Source: Pseudomonadota bacterium (GTDB taxonomy: Bacteria; Pseudomonadota; Gammaproteobacteria; Burkholderiales; Burkholderiaceae_C). Taken from it: 32,138 nucleotides of DNA. The translations under genes were made by a program, and so were the position numbers. Shown one piece after another: positions 26,501 through 32,138 of the stretch. The stretch spans positions 1 through 32,138 of the forward strand of contig JAVHYA010000054.1 of assembly GCA_031119395.1 (NCBI GenBank). Direction: 5' to 3'. The notes beneath the pieces were generated by a model, which searched no databases, was not told where the DNA came from, and worked only from the letters and a program-made list of their open reading frames with translations. The first letter of the stretch is position 1; every line of letters starts with the position of its first letter.

Positions 26501-27539
26501 CGCCGCGCGCGGCCGTCCGGAGTTGCCGGCTTCCGCGTCCGGCCCGGTGCGCAGTGCCTTCCTTGCGCCCGGGCGCAGCTTTCCCGTCGTGCTCGAAGCC
26601 GTCGACGCCGGATTCGATGCCGTCGCCTGGGCTCAGGGGCAGGCCGGCCACATCGAGTCGCTGGTTCAGAAACACGGCGGCATCCTGTTCCGCAACTTCG
26701 GGCTGCGCACGCCGCAGGACTTCGAGGCCTTCGCCGAATCCATCGAGCCCCAGCTCTACGGCAGCTATGGCGACCTGCCCAAGAAGGAGGGTGGCCGTAA
26801 CACCTACCGCTCCACGCCCTACCCGGAGCAGGAGATGATCCTCTTCCACAACGAAAGCGCACACCTGCACCGCTGGCCGCGCAAGCAGTGGTTCTTCTGC
26901 GAACTGCCCGCGCCGGTGGGTGGGGCCACGCCCATCGTCGACTGCCGCGAGATGCTGGCGGCGCTGCCGGCCGAGGTGGTCGAAGGCTTCGAGCGCAAGG
27001 GCCTCCTGTACGTGCGCACCTTCACGCCGGGCCTGGACGTGCGCTGGCAGGACTTCTACAAGACCGACAGCCGCGTCGAGGTCGAAGCCCGCCTCGCCGC
27101 CGCCGGCACCGAATGGCGCTGGCTGGAAGGCGACACGCTGCAGACCCGCACTCGCTGTCCGGCGGTGATCCGGCACCCGTTGACCGGCGAGCGCGTATTC
27201 TTCAACCAGGTGCAGCTGCACCACGCGAGCTGCCTCGACGCCCAGGTGCGCGAGGACCTGCTGGGCCTGGCGGGCCTGGAGCGCATGCCGCGCCACGTGG
27301 TCTACGGCGACGGCTCGCCCATTTCGGACGAGACCATGGCCATCGTCGGCCGTGCCTATGAGGCCTGTGCCGTGCGCTTCGACTGGCGACAGGGCGACGT
27401 GGTGATGCTCGACAACATGCTCGCAGCCCATGCGCGCGATCCCTACCAGGGACCGCGCAAGATTGTTGTGGCCATGGGCGCGATGTTCGAACGCGCGGAC
27501 CTTGAACCGATGCGTGCCGCCGACTCAGTGGAGGCGTGA
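20535..27539 (+). CDS. hybrid PKS-NRPS: KS-AT-KR-ACP-C-Fe/2OG beta-hydroxylase
   Basis: A 2,334-residue hybrid protein. KS about 14-440: Cys188 in TACSTS, His324 in THGTGT, His364 in NIGHL. AT about 540-850: Ser637 in GHSLG, and IASH at 733-736 where extender choice is read. KR about 1000-1370: NADPH motif TGGLGGVG from 1147, Tyr1310 in SDYAAAN. There is no DH or ER. ACP: Ser1460 in LGGDSL. C domain about 1515-1940 with intact HHIVFDG (1659-1665). A TauD/SyrP-like Fe(II)/2-oxoglutarate oxygenase spans about 1985-2330: His2105 and Glu2107 in FHNESAH, distal His2299 and Arg2308 in AAHARDPYQGPR. The protein adds one ketide to acyl-Ser, reduces it, and carries the domain that should hydroxylate Asp on the next protein. 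The oxygenase is of the type fused to NRPS in beta-hydroxyaspartate siderophore pathways. Confidence 0.93.
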   Translation: MDAHGAVPGTNGVEVAIVGMAGRFPGAPDVETLWRNLCAGVESVTSFTEDQLRARGVPPELLADPDYVRAGVVLDGIDQFDAAFFGYAPREAERLDPQQRLFLECAWEALEDAGYDAQRWPGSIAVYGGAGANVYLMRHLLPATGVDAGSRIAELLGLMSGNAADALCTRVAYKLGLRGPAITVQTACSTSLTAVHLACRSLLAFDCDMALAGGVSLNLLQNGGYRYEAGAIFSPDGHCRAFDAQAAGTVLGSGAGIVVLKRLEDALRDGDTIRAVVKGSAANNDGADKMGFTAPGVQGQAAVIRAAQLIADVSADSIGYVETHGTGTALGDPIEIAALTQAFRAGTARQGFCAIGSLKTNIGHLDAAAGVAGLIKAAKSLEQRTLVPSLHFERAHPQLALETSPFFVNTEARAWPRGATPRRAAVSGFGIGGTNVHVVLEEPPSPEPPAADGDAWHILPLSARDAGALRQSAARLADRLDARPPLSLADVAHTLQVGRRAMPLRRAVIASTAAHAIETLRGPAHALCPEVCAAASPPQVGFLFPGGGTQHVHMGRDLYRAAPVFREELDRCCELLAPTLGIDLRTLIFPPEGGEAAADAQLFQMAFAQPALFAVQYAMARLWMHRGVRPAVMMGHSLGEYVAACLAGVFRLEDALSIVAARGRLMQSVGPGAMTAVALPEAQLGAFIAMGCDIGAVNGESLCVLSGPVDAIETAERELLARGQQPRRLRISIASHSAMTVPLLAELRKVVAAMPRQAPSIPFVSNITGRLITPEEATSPDYWAAHLRGTVRFWDGLGELFAQPGRAVLEVGPGETLCGLARAHPLAASAAGVWASQAHPQQQARNGQQMAYAIAGLWSAGVEIDWQACHAGASRRRVPLPSYPFQRRRHWVEAGAGASAAPSTDWAYIPSWQRVAPLASSGDAAEGCTLVLGEAGGFADRLAAHLAAGGETVARAVRGERFAVAAPGVHALRPSARDDLARWLAALPSKPVRVCCLWSFDDGCEALAPEAQLERGFHSLLALVQALGALGHPSSLTVLASRTEDLTGEDPLSPEAATLFGLCKSAGQEYPHLACRLVDALAPMAGSPAEARLARAIAAEMRHAGHEATPVAYRGAHRWVKRYEPMPHVPGAAEAQRLRRSGVYLVTGGLGGVGLALAHHLARQWGARLGLLGRSACPPRAEWEACVAASGTPAPLRERLRSLLALEAEGAEVLVLQADVADPEQMRDAIATVRARFGALHGVVHAAGDAGGGMIATKTGAEVARVFAPKLAGTRALLDALDESEGAPPDFVLLCSSIASIAGGLGKSDYAAANACLDTMAALRQRDGGCPVFSVNWDAWRDMGMAAGMRLPEGVGMDAQEGARAFERIVSGTPLAQIVVCTTDLAQRLGPLDNGMLELLDQVAADAGTPASMHPRPSLQTPFVAPASALERTVAAIWHERLGISPIGLHDNLFELGGDSLVAIQLLSRVRAACTVELHPSEFFKAPTVAGLVAQVERQGGAARGQPGSPAIPSVPRAARMALSPMQRRLWLVDRLADPADRLGRAAYNIAAALVMDGEVDLALLRETLQALVARHEVLRTVYAEDEDGEPAARIVPRLQLDIPLIEAGILPGAGEAARLEAVFARIGREPFELAAGPLLRAAIVRHGERRHAMVIVVHHIVFDGWSIAVFAREFGAIYQALQAGRAPALAPQVIQYADYAAWCTQGGAGEAGGEQAFWRGYLHGAPPVSTLPADHARPTGASHAGDAVHVRIEAERLAALQRLARETGASLFQVLLAGFFLLAHRESGARDLVVGTDVAGRVRPELESLLGFFVNVIPLRSRVADAGLSARDWLAALRQSVLSAMDHQHTPFDQVVDLLGTPRTRHHNPLVQMLFVLQNTPEARFDIPGVAVEVLPQPTRESKFDLAVFARERGETVEVEWVYATGLYERTSVERMAARWLALLRELTDAPDAPLARFIHPAPAQPARESPSKESASMNSKLEKLKWLAARGRPELPASASGPVRSAFLAPGRSFPVVLEAVDAGFDAVAWAQGQAGHIESLVQKHGGILFRNFGLRTPQDFEAFAESIEPQLYGSYGDLPKKEGGRNTYRSTPYPEQEMILFHNESAHLHRWPRKQWFFCELPAPVGGATPIVDCREMLAALPAEVVEGFERKGLLYVRTFTPGLDVRWQDFYKTDSRVEVEARLAAAGTEWRWLEGDTLQTRTRCPAVIRHPLTGERVFFNQVQLHHASCLDAQVREDLLGLAGLERMPRHVVYGDGSPISDETMAIVGRAYEACAVRFDWRQGDVVMLDNMLAAHARDPYQGPRKIVVAMGAMFERADLEPMRAADSVEA

Positions 27540-27543
27540 CGCG

Positions 27544-30500
27544 ATGCACCTTCCGAACCCCGAAGCGAGTCTGACCCTCGCGCCCGAGCAGCTCGCGCTC
27601 GCCAGCACCCACGGCGAGGCGCCGCCTCCCGGGCTCATCGCCATCGATATCGCCGGTGCACTGGACGAGGAACGCCTGCGCGAAGCTGCCGGCCGCGTGG
27701 TCGCTGCGCACGACGCGCTGCGCCTGGTCATCGGCGAGGCCGAAGGCTACCGGGGCCTGCGCCAGCAGCGCCTGGATGCCGTGCCGCCGTTGCCGTGGCA
27801 GCGCGTGGACCTGCGGGGCGGGCGGGGCGACGCGCAGGCGCGCCGCCAAGCCGTGCTCGACGCGCTAGGCGCGGCGGCCTGTGTTCCCGGCGGCGGCAAT
27901 TCCGTGCGTGCGGCGCTCGTCCTGCTCGACGGCGATCGCTCGACCCTGGCCCTGGCCGCAGATGCCCGGCTGGCCGACGGTGGCAGCCTGCGACTGCTGG
28001 CGCGGCAGATCGGCGACGCGTTCCGCCACGGTGTGTTTCCGGACGCCGAAAGCCTGTTCCAGTACCCGCAATTCGCCGAATGGCGCCAGGAACTCGCCGT
28101 GGGCGAAGATGCGCAGGCCGGCGGGCGCTATTGGGCCGAGGCCCTGGGTGATCTCGCCGAGCTGGGGGCGCCGCGCCTGGCGCTGCGCGCAGCCGCGCCG
28201 GCAGGCGAGCGCGTGTCGCGCGGCCTGCCGCTCGATGGCGGGCTCGTCGCCCGCATGGCGTCGGTGGCGCAAGCGCGTTTCACGACACCTGCGCGCCTGG
28301 TCCAGGCCGTCTGGTGGCTGCTGCTGGCGCGTCACGACCGCGGCCCGCGTTTCGTCGGCGGCTGGCAGCACGATTGCCGTGCCGACTACGACGTGATGGC
28401 CGGCGCGGCGGGCGTCTTCGACAAGGTGCTGCCGGTGCCGGTCGAGATCGATGACTCCGCCGGCTTCGCCGATGCGCTGGCGCGCCTCGACGCATTGTTC
28501 GCAGCGCACAGCGAAGCACAGGAATACTGGCCGGTGGCCGCGCCGCCGACCGCTGCGTACCTGCGCGTGGGCTTCGAAGCCGTCGACGTCGGCGCTGCCG
28601 ACCCGGCCTGGCGCATCGCCGCCCAACCTGGGCCGGCGCCCTGCTTCGAACTCGCGATGCAGTTCGCGTGGGGCGGCGATCTTGCGGAGGTCGCCGTGCA
28701 TGCCGATGCGGCCTGCTACGGCCAGGACGCGGTCGACGCGTTGCTGCGCCAGTTCGACAGGCTGCTTTGGGGGTGTCTCGACCAGCCGGGGACGCCGGTG
28801 TCCGCGCTGCCCTTGCTCGATGCGAGCACGCAGTCGGCTTTGATGGCCGCGCTGGCGCCCGTCGCAGGCCTGGGCTCCGGCACGGTCGCCGCGAAGGTGG
28901 CGGCCCACGCCGCGTGCTCGCCGCGGTCGCCTGCGCTGGAGGAGGGCGGGCAGTGCCTGAGCCATGCGGCCTTCGAGCAACGCGTGGTGCGGCTCGCAGG
29001 CGGGCTGCGTGAGCGCGGCGCCGCGCCCGGCACGCTGGTGGCGCTGCAATTGCCGCGCTCGCTCGACCTGGTGGTGGCGATCTTCGCCGTCTGGCGCACC
29101 GGTGCCGGCTACCTGCCGCTGGACCCCGAATGGCCCGATGCCCGCCGTGAGGCCGTGCTGGCCGACGCGCAGCCTGTGTGCGTGCTGCACGACGCGCTGC
29201 CGCCGGTGCCGGTAGGGCGCGATGTGGCGATCGATCGCCTCTGGGCTGACGATGGCATGCGCGAGCCGCTGCCCGGCGCCTCGCCGCAAGGCGTGGCCTA
29301 CGTGCTCTACACCTCCGGCTCCACCGGCCGGCCCAAGGGCGTGGTCGTCACGCACTCGGCCCTCTTCAATTACGTGGCCGCCGCTTCGGTTGCGATGAAC
29401 CTGGGCAGTGCCCGCCGCTGGGCGCTCACCAGCTCCGTCGCGGCAGACCTGGGCAACACGGCGCTGTTCGGCGCGCTCTTCAATGGCGCCTGCCTCGTCA
29501 TCGCGCAGCCCGCGGACATGCAGGACGCGGAGTCTTTCGCGCGCTTCATGCGCAGCCGCGAGATCGACGGGCTCAAGATCGTGCCCTCGCACCTGGAGGC
29601 GCTGCTGGACTGCGCGTCGCCCGCGTTGCCCGCGCGCCTGGTGCTCGGCGGCGAGGCCGCGCCGCGTGCGCTGCTGGAGCGCATCGCCCGCGTCGCGCCG
29701 GCCTGCAGTGTGCACAATCACTATGGCCCGACCGAGGCCACCGTTGGCGTGATGGTACATGCCGTGACACCCGGCACGCCGCTGCCCGAGGTGCTGCCGC
29801 TGACGCAGGTGCTGGCCAACAACCGCGTGCGCCTGCTCGACGGGGCCCTGCGACCGGTGGCCGAGGGTGAGGTCGGCGAGCTCTACCTGGGCGGCGCACA
29901 GCTCGCGCGCGGCTACCTGAATTCAGCGGGGCACGGGGCTTTCATCGACGATCCCTTCCTGTCCGGCGAACGGCTCTACCGCACCGGCGATCTTGGCGTG
30001 CTTCTGCCCGGCGGCGGCATCCGCCTCGCGGGGCGTGCCGACCACCAGGTCAAGATTCGCGGCTTCCGTGTCGAGCCCGCGGAGATCGAAACCGCGCTGA
30101 TGGCCCAGCCGGGCGTGCGCCAGGCGGTGGTGGTGACCGGGCCGGAGCACGCCGGACAGGTGCGCCTGTGCGCCTGCCTGCAGGTCGAGGAGGGCGCGCC
30201 AGCCGACGCCGATGGCCTGCGCGCGCGGCTCGCGGCGCTGCTGCCTGCCCACATGCAGCCTGCCGCTTACGTCTGGCTGCGCGAGATCCCCCGCCTGCCC
30301 AACGGCAAGATCGATCGGCTGGCGCTGGCCGTGTCGATCGACGGTGCGGCCAAGGCGCCTGCGACGGCCTCGCGCCCGCCGCGCGATGCGCTCGAGGCCG
30401 CGCTCGCCGGGGCCATGGCTCAACTGCTGGGCCGCGAGGCGGTCGGCATCGACGACGACTTCTTCGCGCTCGGCGGCCATTCGCTGCTGGTGATCAAGCT

Positions 30501-30669
30501 GGTTGCGCGCATCCGCAGGCAGCTTGATCTGCAGGTCGCGCCAGGCCTGGTCTTCGACCATCCCAGTGTGGGCGCGCTGGCCGCCGCGCTGCGCAAGGTA
30601 GCGGGCGACGCCGAAGCGCTCGATCGGCGCGCACTGTCCCTGTCCACCGCTACCGCCGCAAGCCATTGA
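27544..30669 (+). CDS. NRPS: degenerate C ('interface')-A(Asp)-PCP
   Basis: A 1,041-residue protein. ATG 27544 has GGAGG at 27530-27534 and lies 4 nt after the previous stop. Residues about 1-430 have a condensation-domain fold, but the HHxxxDG motif reads DARLADG (140-146), so both His are gone and it cannot condense. This matches the 'interface' domains reported beside Asp adenylation domains that work with IbetaH-type hydroxylases. The adenylation domain spans about 455-950 (YTSGSTGRPKG from 589). Its specificity residues by alignment to GrsA are D-L-T-K-V-G-H-V-G-K, nearly identical to the Asp code DLTKVGHIGK. The PCP carries GGHSLLVI with Ser980. The role is to load Asp, present it to the hydroxylase at the end of the previous protein, and supply beta-hydroxy-Asp to that protein's C domain. 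Confidence 0.93.
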   Translation: MHLPNPEASLTLAPEQLALASTHGEAPPPGLIAIDIAGALDEERLREAAGRVVAAHDALRLVIGEAEGYRGLRQQRLDAVPPLPWQRVDLRGGRGDAQARRQAVLDALGAAACVPGGGNSVRAALVLLDGDRSTLALAADARLADGGSLRLLARQIGDAFRHGVFPDAESLFQYPQFAEWRQELAVGEDAQAGGRYWAEALGDLAELGAPRLALRAAAPAGERVSRGLPLDGGLVARMASVAQARFTTPARLVQAVWWLLLARHDRGPRFVGGWQHDCRADYDVMAGAAGVFDKVLPVPVEIDDSAGFADALARLDALFAAHSEAQEYWPVAAPPTAAYLRVGFEAVDVGAADPAWRIAAQPGPAPCFELAMQFAWGGDLAEVAVHADAACYGQDAVDALLRQFDRLLWGCLDQPGTPVSALPLLDASTQSALMAALAPVAGLGSGTVAAKVAAHAACSPRSPALEEGGQCLSHAAFEQRVVRLAGGLRERGAAPGTLVALQLPRSLDLVVAIFAVWRTGAGYLPLDPEWPDARREAVLADAQPVCVLHDALPPVPVGRDVAIDRLWADDGMREPLPGASPQGVAYVLYTSGSTGRPKGVVVTHSALFNYVAAASVAMNLGSARRWALTSSVAADLGNTALFGALFNGACLVIAQPADMQDAESFARFMRSREIDGLKIVPSHLEALLDCASPALPARLVLGGEAAPRALLERIARVAPACSVHNHYGPTEATVGVMVHAVTPGTPLPEVLPLTQVLANNRVRLLDGALRPVAEGEVGELYLGGAQLARGYLNSAGHGAFIDDPFLSGERLYRTGDLGVLLPGGGIRLAGRADHQVKIRGFRVEPAEIETALMAQPGVRQAVVVTGPEHAGQVRLCACLQVEEGAPADADGLRARLAALLPAHMQPAAYVWLREIPRLPNGKIDRLALAVSIDGAAKAPATASRPPRDALEAALAGAMAQLLGREAVGIDDDFFALGGHSLLVIKLVARIRRQLDLQVAPGLVFDHPSVGALAAALRKVAGDAEALDRRALSLSTATAASH

Positions 30670-30673
30670 ACGC

Positions 30674-32138
30674 ATGACGCATCCGGCCGAATCCGCCATC
30701 CCTGCCGCACGCGAGACCGTCGCGCCGCTGTCCTTTTCGCAGGAGCAGCTCTGGCTGTTGCAGAGCGTGCATCCCGAACTCACCGCTTACAACCTGCCAC
30801 GCGTATTCCGCCTGCGCGGCCGGCTTGACGAGGGCGCACTGGAGCGGGCCTTCCAGGCCGTGATCGCACGCCATGCGGTGCTGCGCAGCCGCTTCGCGGA
30901 GGTCGCGGGCGAGGCGCGGCAGATCGTGCAAGATTCTGTGCCCTTCGCGCTGGAGCGGGTCGACTTGCGCGGTTTGACGCCCGAGGCCCGCCAGGGCGCG
31001 CTCGATGCGCTGGTCGAGCGCACCGCGGCCCACGTGTTCGACCTGGACCGGGCGCCGCTGATGGTCGCGCGCCTCGCGCGGCTGGGCGACGAGACGCATG
31101 TGCTCGCGGTGTGCCTGCACCACATCGTTTCGGACGGTGGGTCCAACCCGATCCTCGCGCGCGAGCTGGCCGAGGCCTACGCACTGGCGATGCGCTCGTC
31201 GGACCCGGTGCACCTGGGCGAGCTGCCGCTGCAGTACGCCGACCATGCGGCATGGCAGCGCACGCAGGCGGCGCAGGGCCGGTTCGCGCCGCAGCTCGCG
31301 CATTGGCAGGCGCATCTGGGCGCTCAGGTCCCGGCATTGGACCTGCCCACCGACTACCTGCGGCCGGTGCGGCAGCGCTTCGAGGGCGCGGCCCTGTACT
31401 TCGACCTGCCGCCCGCACTGGCCGCGGCGCTGGAACGCCTGTGCCGCGCCGAGAAGTGCACGCCCTTCGTGCTGCTGCTGGCGGCCTGGCAGGTGCTGCT
31501 CGCGCGCTGCAGCGGCCAGGACGAGTTCGCCATTGGCGTGCCCGGTGCAGGGCGCCAGCGCGAGGAAGTGCAGGCGCTCCTGGGCTTTTTCGTGAACACG
31601 CAGGTGTTCCGCGTGCGTCTGGCACCCGCGCTGTCGCTGCGGCAGGTGCTGCGGCAGGTGCGCACCGATGCGCTGGCCGCGCTGGAGCATGCGGAGCTTC
31701 CTTTCGAACTGCTGCTCGCGAACCGGTCCGAGCGGCGTGATCCGGCGCGCAATCCGCTGTTCCAGGCGATGTTCGGCCTGCAGATGGGCGACGCGGCGCA
31801 GGCGCTGCGCTTCGGCGAGGTGCAGGTCGAGCCGATGGCCTTTGCCGAGCGCAGCGCCAAGTTCGACCTGTCGCTCGACATCACGGTCCAGCCCGGGCGG
31901 CTGCGGGGGCGGCTGGAGTACGCCACGACCCTGTTCGAGCTGGCCACCGCGCAGCGGCTGGCGGATTTCTATGTCTCACTGCTCGAGACGATGGTGGCGG
32001 ACCCGCAGCGGCTGGTGGGGCAGATCGTGTTGCCGGGGGAGGCGGAGCGGGCGGTGTTGCGTGTGTGGGAACGCAATGAATCCGGGCACGGCGATGCACG
32101 ACCTGTTCACGCGTTGATCGAGGCTCGTGTGGAGCTGC
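30674..32138 (+). CDS. NRPS condensation domain protein, cut by the right edge
   Basis: The frame is open from ATG 30674 to the window end (488 complete codons), so only the N-terminal part is seen. It starts 4 nt after the preceding NRPS stop, in the same operon. Residues about 15-460 are a complete condensation domain: PLSFSQEQLWLLQ, RHAVLRSRF, HHIVSDG at 149-155 (intact), LPLQYADHAAWQR, LGFFVNTQVFRVRL and HAELPFELLL. The last residues (WERNESGHGDARPVHALIEA, then RVEL) are the usual linker into an adenylation domain, which must follow outside the window. HHIVSDG and the general motifs fit a domain joining two L-residues, but the subtype is uncertain. Its donor would be the beta-hydroxy-Asp intermediate from the protein before it. 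Confidence 0.93.
   Translation, partial: MTHPAESAIPAARETVAPLSFSQEQLWLLQSVHPELTAYNLPRVFRLRGRLDEGALERAFQAVIARHAVLRSRFAEVAGEARQIVQDSVPFALERVDLRGLTPEARQGALDALVERTAAHVFDLDRAPLMVARLARLGDETHVLAVCLHHIVSDGGSNPILARELAEAYALAMRSSDPVHLGELPLQYADHAAWQRTQAAQGRFAPQLAHWQAHLGAQVPALDLPTDYLRPVRQRFEGAALYFDLPPALAAALERLCRAEKCTPFVLLLAAWQVLLARCSGQDEFAIGVPGAGRQREEVQALLGFFVNTQVFRVRLAPALSLRQVLRQVRTDALAALEHAELPFELLLANRSERRDPARNPLFQAMFGLQMGDAAQALRFGEVQVEPMAFAERSAKFDLSLDITVQPGRLRGRLEYATTLFELATAQRLADFYVSLLETMVADPQRLVGQIVLPGEAERAVLRVWERNESGHGDARPVHALIEARVEL

Noticed and set aside
1-32138. CRISPR arrays, tRNA or rRNA genes, insertion sequences
   Set aside because: No regularly spaced repeats, tRNA-like sequences, transposase domains or terminal inverted repeats were seen on reading both strands.

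Overview
The window is GC-rich DNA, almost certainly from a Betaproteobacterium of the Burkholderiales. A Variovorax- or Acidovorax-like member of the Comamonadaceae is my best guess. The basis is the gene families and their order, not a database match. The window has three blocks: a ferric-siderophore uptake block at the left, a group of small envelope and stress genes in the middle, and a large siderophore-type NRPS/PKS operon that runs off the right edge.

Block 1 (1-6058, + strand) is for iron uptake. It holds the 3' end of a FecR-type anti-sigma regulator, a TonB-dependent receptor with an N-terminal signalling (STN) domain, a small exported DUF4198 protein, a DUF3649 membrane protein, a PepSY-family membrane protein (probable ferri-siderophore reductase) and a DUF3325 membrane protein. 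The last three overlap by a few bases and form an operon.

Block 2 (about 6830-11432) has nothing to do with iron. On the minus strand are a four-TM membrane protein, a 24-residue hydrophobic peptide directly behind it, and a DUF3597 protein. On the plus strand are a DUF2383 (PA2169-type) four-helix protein broken by a frameshift at a run of seven T, and a YqjD/YqjE/YqjK-like trio. Three long stretches without convincing genes (6059-6829, 9212-10187, 11433-12489) flank or interrupt this block.

Block 3 (12490-32138, + strand) starts with a Fur-box-like site. It is followed by a PvdS/OrbS-type ECF sigma factor, a 66-residue peptide that is only the cytoplasmic N-terminal domain of a FecR protein, an MbtH-like protein, a type II thioesterase, an Sfp-type phosphopantetheinyl transferase and four NRPS/PKS genes with overlaps or 4-nt gaps. 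The assembly line reads: fatty acyl-AMP ligase-ACP-C-A(Ser-like)-PCP; KS-AT-KR-ACP-C-(Fe/2-oxoglutarate hydroxylase); degenerate C ('interface')-A(Asp)-PCP; C-(cut by the window edge). Iron limitation would relieve Fur, the sigma factor would switch on the operon, and the product should be an acylated peptide-polyketide siderophore with a beta-hydroxyaspartate Fe(III) ligand. This is the general type of cupriachelin, taiwachelin and variochelin. Block 1 may import this or another siderophore, since its own sigma factor lies outside the window.

The most interesting points are the hydroxylase/interface split Asp module with a clean Asp code, the free-standing FecR N-terminal domain behind the sigma factor, the 24-residue membrane peptide, the frameshifted DUF2383 gene, and the last NRPS gene, which is open to the window edge.
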